Below are positions 5,901-7,552 of a stretch of DNA of 7,552 nt, one piece after another; position 1 is the first letter of the stretch; each line of letters opens with the position of its first letter. The notes under the pieces are model-generated. The model saw only the letters and a list, made by a program, of their open reading frames with translations, was not told the origin of the DNA and made no database searches. The stretch comes from an uncultured Oscillospiraceae bacterium. Its GTDB lineage: Bacteria > Bacillota > Clostridia > UBA1381. The stretch covers positions 1 through 7,552 of the forward strand of contig CAMNAT010000091.1 in NCBI GenBank assembly GCA_946531785.1, read 5' to 3'. Both the position numbers and the translations under genes were made by a program.

Positions 5901-7552
5901 ACCGATATTCGGTGCTTTCGCGTAAGTTTATCGCGCTTGATATGATCGAGTTCCCTCAGGGAATGAACGATATTGTAACAAAGGGACAGTTTGCAAAGTA
6001 TGTAACAGGGTTCATAAATGCTAAGAATTACGGCTACGGCGACGGAAAGATAATATTTGATAATGTTACAGCTGACAATAAGTATTATAACGAGATCCGT
6101 TACCTTTATGAAAGCGGTTACATTGATAAAAACGGTTCTGAATACGGCGTAAATAATCCGATAACTCTCGGTGAGGCTGCTGTTATCATGTGCCGTGTTA
6201 TGGGATATGATTTCTATGCCGTTCAGAATGGCGGCGATTTAAACGCATATTATGGTGTAGCTTCAAAATATGACATAGTGCCGGGTCTAGGAAAGAGTAT
6301 AAGTGATGCCTTGAGCTTTATGGATGTACTTGAGATATTTAATTCCGCATCTGAGGCTTATATGATGATGAATGATTCGTCTAATACTGATGTAAAGTAT
6401 ACCGAAACAAAGAAAACCCCATTATATCATTATCATAAGGTACTTGTGCTTGACGATATAGTAAACGCGGCGGGAACGCGTACTGTTGATGGAAGCGCGG
6501 GCCTTGGAAATAATGGGGTAAGGGTAGGCAAAATGAGCTTTAATGCTGATATGCCGCAAGCCTTCCGGTATCTCGGATACAGGGTCAATGCCTTCTACAC
6601 AGAGGATGAGGAAACACTTAAGTTCTTAGAGCCGAACAAAAATAATGAAACATTCATTGTAAAAGATGAATTGATTGCGGATTTTGATGGCAGTGTTCTT
6701 AAATACTATAAGGACAAAAACTCCAATTCAGAAAAACGCGAGACACTTCCAAGGTCAATTAACCGTCTATATAATTACAACTATGTTCCGGAATATGATA
6801 ATAGTGATGTAAAGAGTGCGGAGGAAGTAATTTTCATAGACAGCAACCATGACGGTACATATGATACCGTTAATGTGGTCAATGAGGATATATACTGTAT
6901 AAATCAGATTACACCTTACGAAAACACTCTCTATGATTTCTATAATCAGCAGCCGATAAAGCTTGAAGATATGAAATCCGTTATGGTTTTTGATGAGGAT
7001 AACAAGCTCACGGCTATGGGGAATATCGGCACATATGACATTCTGTCGATTATAGAAGATAAACAGAAGGAAAATGTAATAATATATATTTCGCGTGATG
7101 AAATAGATGGTACCGTGGACAGTATAAATCTTACAGTTGATGATCCATATACAGTTATAGACGGCGTTGAATACAAGCTTACTGAAGCTCTCGTAAAACA
7201 GAACACAACAGTCGGTTATTTTTCGCCCGGCAATGGAGTAAGCATTCTTCTTGACCGTCACGGCAGGGCGGCATATGTCGAGCTTGATGAGGACATTTCA
7301 AGTAATAGCTTTGCATACCTTATCCGTGCAGTATCAGAGGAGCCGGGAAATGATGCATTCCTGAGAGTCTACACAACAGCCGGCAATATAGAGGAGCTTA
7401 CATTTGCAGGCCGCGCTACGATCAACGGGAAAAAGATAGGCGAGGAAGAGGACCTTGAAAAGATATTTAAAACCGCGAATACAGACCCTGATTCTGTGAA
7501 TCAGCTTATACGCTATAAGCTTAACGATAAGGGCGAGCTTCAGACGGTAAAA
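2906..7552 (+). CDS. Very large multidomain SLH-domain cell-surface protein, 3' end beyond window
   Basis: The reading frame is open from 2906 to the window edge, 1549 codons without a stop, so the protein is C-terminally incomplete here. Residues 1-26 are a signal peptide (MIKKR, hydrophobic core, cleavage likely after VIA). Residues 27-245 form a jelly-roll-like beta domain with an EWEYITIPVSAF strand and an acidic loop. Three beta-sandwich blocks follow: about 261-356 (bacterial Ig-like), 357-452 and 453-545. Residues 546-761 are mostly helical and appear repetitive; 762-807 is a Gly/Ser-rich then Pro/Gln linker. SLH domains lie at 808-858, 868-917 and 932-982, with motifs TREE, TRQD and TRAQ; in the family such triplets bind pyruvylated secondary wall polymer. 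Three degenerate SLH-like units occupy 990-1148, then a beta-rich tail runs from about 1173 to the edge. No catalytic motif was recognised. It follows the GH5 gene by 25 bases, suggesting a wall-bound glycan-binding or scaffolding partner, which is inference. I know this general architecture only as SLH-domain protein of Clostridia without assigned function. Confidence 0.92.
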   Translation, partial: MIKRICSGICAAAIAFGSLSGIVIAQDTDSQVKYNYKLSMEREADFKMVYGYSGGTISTKKSFAEPGMFGNSLMITYPGQYISDPAKRYNGFVLQFSDDKVELANESLSMLDLMRDTKNISMWVHTPQTVDHGKGAVANRTLEMNFEYSTESGNVGYKKQFQLPNRGEWEYITIPVSAFTASGSVTMDQGIQADTYNKLTQVTIIFPYSAYFGANPGEETLEEPWEEPLKIDEMLFDRSTDEAKAITPPSPGEEAYFENANISSVSVKGVKVQDFDRNATSNDIPVPASYTAEDILKNVTVEVEAPSVAKTNKQQALTGASYEINAPATVPGKGTITVISGSRKVRKTYDVTFTSRTGIQPDINGIQVNGGNISVPVTNESASGAADACALAVVKNSDGICTSTSFAAQQSVAAGDTAEFDFSVKADSGSTTEVYIFNNETDYKLLCAPIQIGSGLMPYTEPTGTISESYITVSDTDDTIAVNGTVTGNGTVFTVLKNEDGYIGAYTFNTTAGAFDGTIATGGKAYGKINISLSYGNTVSRNLYNASQTEIDSCISDYKALDSDAGKAGEWFEKYKDTVNLNNYLIESLSSSEVADAVAKADKKASVISDIRKKVGEELIVKLVNKTNSAETLKEIYSAYNDIAGLDSSTYYFKKYINDDSALKKVLSATAAKDYRNIGEIRNAFNENSLLVSFGSINGYGEAGELISGNKDILAKYISYADLGSLSNTDLTGYYKYVAEKGISSLQSLGTMLTEYIKSLRNSGSKTSGIGSVSGSGGGGVSMVAPVTGNKVTGGVEAQQPVPDQKAFSDVSSSHWAYSSINGLKELGVINGRDDGSFGVDDAVTREEFVKMLLGAFGKDPEEAEEIFNDVDESSWYAPYVNTAAAMGIVSGIEDDIFGVGQKITRQDMSVLIARYLHKEGCDLNPSSVNAFIDDETIADYAHNGVYELKNLGLINGMDDNSFMPRDNATRAQTAKILYSVYSYMKNRTLSDVDLTGDDRYSVLSRKFIALDMIEFPQGMNDIVTKGQFAKYVTGFINAKNYGYGDGKIIFDNVTADNKYYNEIRYLYESGYIDKNGSEYGVNNPITLGEAAVIMCRVMGYDFYAVQNGGDLNAYYGVASKYDIVPGLGKSISDALSFMDVLEIFNSASEAYMMMNDSSNTDVKYTETKKTPLYHYHKVLVLDDIVNAAGTRTVDGSAGLGNNGVRVGKMSFNADMPQAFRYLGYRVNAFYTEDEETLKFLEPNKNNETFIVKDELIADFDGSVLKYYKDKNSNSEKRETLPRSINRLYNYNYVPEYDNSDVKSAEEVIFIDSNHDGTYDTVNVVNEDIYCINQITPYENTLYDFYNQQPIKLEDMKSVMVFDEDNKLTAMGNIGTYDILSIIEDKQKENVIIYISRDEIDGTVDSINLTVDDPYTVIDGVEYKLTEALVKQNTTVGYFSPGNGVSILLDRHGRAAYVELDEDISSNSFAYLIRAVSEEPGNDAFLRVYTTAGNIEELTFAGRATINGKKIGEEEDLEKIFKTANTDPDSVNQLIRYKLNDKGELQTVK
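4541..5188 (+). other. Helical repeat region inside the SLH protein (residues 546-761)
   Basis: This segment changes from beta-rich sequence to helix-forming sequence rich in Lys, Glu, Ala, Ser and Leu. Three similar helix motifs recur: TLKEIYSAYND (632-642), NIGEIRNAFNE (677-687) and SLQSLGTMLTEY (745-756), with a hydrophobic residue at every third to fourth position. Each is followed or preceded by a Ser/Asp-rich helix-capping turn. I infer diverged helical-bundle repeats acting as a spacer or a protein-binding segment between the beta domains and the wall anchor. The spacing (45, then 68 residues) is uneven, so the repeat claim is tentative. Confidence 0.5.
5327..5851 (+). other. Canonical SLH domain triplet (residues 808-982)
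   Basis: Three consecutive SLH modules can be aligned by eye. SLH1 begins FSDVSSSHWAY and has TREEF; SLH2 begins FNDVDESSWYAPYV and has TRQDM; SLH3 begins FIDDETIADYAH and has TRAQT. All keep the (V/I/L)-(I/V)-(N/S)-G turn followed by a D-D/E-x-F strand and the Thr-Arg pair (845-846, 905-906, 970-971) that belongs to the wall-polymer-binding motif of the family. Three modules are the usual functional unit for anchoring to pyruvylated secondary cell wall polymer. The triplet is internal rather than at a terminus. Confidence 0.92.
5873..6349 (+). other. Second, degenerate SLH-like triplet (residues 990-1148)
   Basis: Directly after the canonical triplet come three more units with the same helix-turn-helix outline. 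Unit 4 (990-1038) starts LSDVDLTG and has VTKGQFAKYV; unit 5 (1051-1101) starts FDNVTADNKYY and has ITLGEAAVIM; unit 6 (about 1110-1148) has YYGVASKYDIVPG and ISDALSFMDVLEIF. The Thr-Arg pair of true SLH motifs is replaced by T-K (1025-1026), T-L (1087-1088) and S-D (1133-1134). The fold is probably kept while wall-polymer binding by these units is doubtful. Unit 6 is the least certain. Confidence 0.65.
6422..7552 (+). other. Beta-rich C-terminal tail of the SLH protein, no named domain recognised (residue 1173 onward)
   Basis: From residue 1173 the protein is made of short alternating hydrophobic strands and polar turns with many Asp, Asn and Tyr. Visible landmarks are YHKVLVLDDI (1176-1185 region), GYRVNAFY (1224-1231), a D-x-N-x-D-G-x-x-D loop at 1312-1320, a DILSIIED strand (1378 onward), IYISRDEIDGTV (1393-1404), and an IDGVEYKL unit near 1419 followed by a LLDRHGRAAYVEL strand. 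From memory, similar tails follow SLH repeats in other clostridial surface proteins, but I cannot name a domain. It may be a set of small beta barrels or a calcium-stabilised stalk. The tail continues past the window. Confidence 0.55.

Noticed and set aside
6767..7261. Minus-strand open frame of 164 codons with a hydrophobic, Ile/Tyr-rich product
   Set aside because: It is antisense to the tail of the SLH gene. The Ile/Tyr richness follows from AT-rich plus-strand codons read in reverse, and no start signal supports it.

Overview
The window reads as part of a plus-strand carbohydrate-use locus from a Gram-positive, low-to-moderate GC anaerobe of the Clostridia type. That assignment is inferred from heavy use of ATA, AGA and AGC codons, AGGAG-like ribosome binding sites, S-layer homology (SLH) domains and an LplC-type sugar ABC permease. 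SLH-rich, fibre-degrading Clostridia such as Monoglobus-like bacteria would fit, but the sequence does not fix a genus.

The layout is three co-directional genes separated by only about 25 bases each, so they probably form one operon. Bases 1-302 are the end of a CUT1-family sugar ABC transporter permease. Bases 328-2880 encode an 850-residue secreted protein with a glycoside hydrolase family 5 (GH5) catalytic domain, two jelly-roll carbohydrate-binding-like domains and a C-terminal beta domain carrying an aromatic-rich strip. From 2906 to the window edge a very large secreted protein (at least 1549 residues, no stop reached) is read. Its order is signal peptide, jelly-roll-like domain, three beta-sandwich blocks, helical repeats, a Gly/Ser linker, three canonical SLH domains, three degenerate SLH-like units and a long beta-rich tail.

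The likely joint role is outside-in polysaccharide use. The SLH protein sits on the cell wall and may bind glycan or other proteins, the GH5 enzyme cuts beta-linked glycan, and the ABC importer takes up the oligosaccharides. The GH5 enzyme has no wall anchor of its own, which raises the untested idea that the SLH protein holds it or its substrate at the cell surface.

There is no gene-free stretch of any size. I see no RNA gene, mobile element, CRISPR array, promoter or terminator in the window; the operon promoter and terminator must lie outside it.
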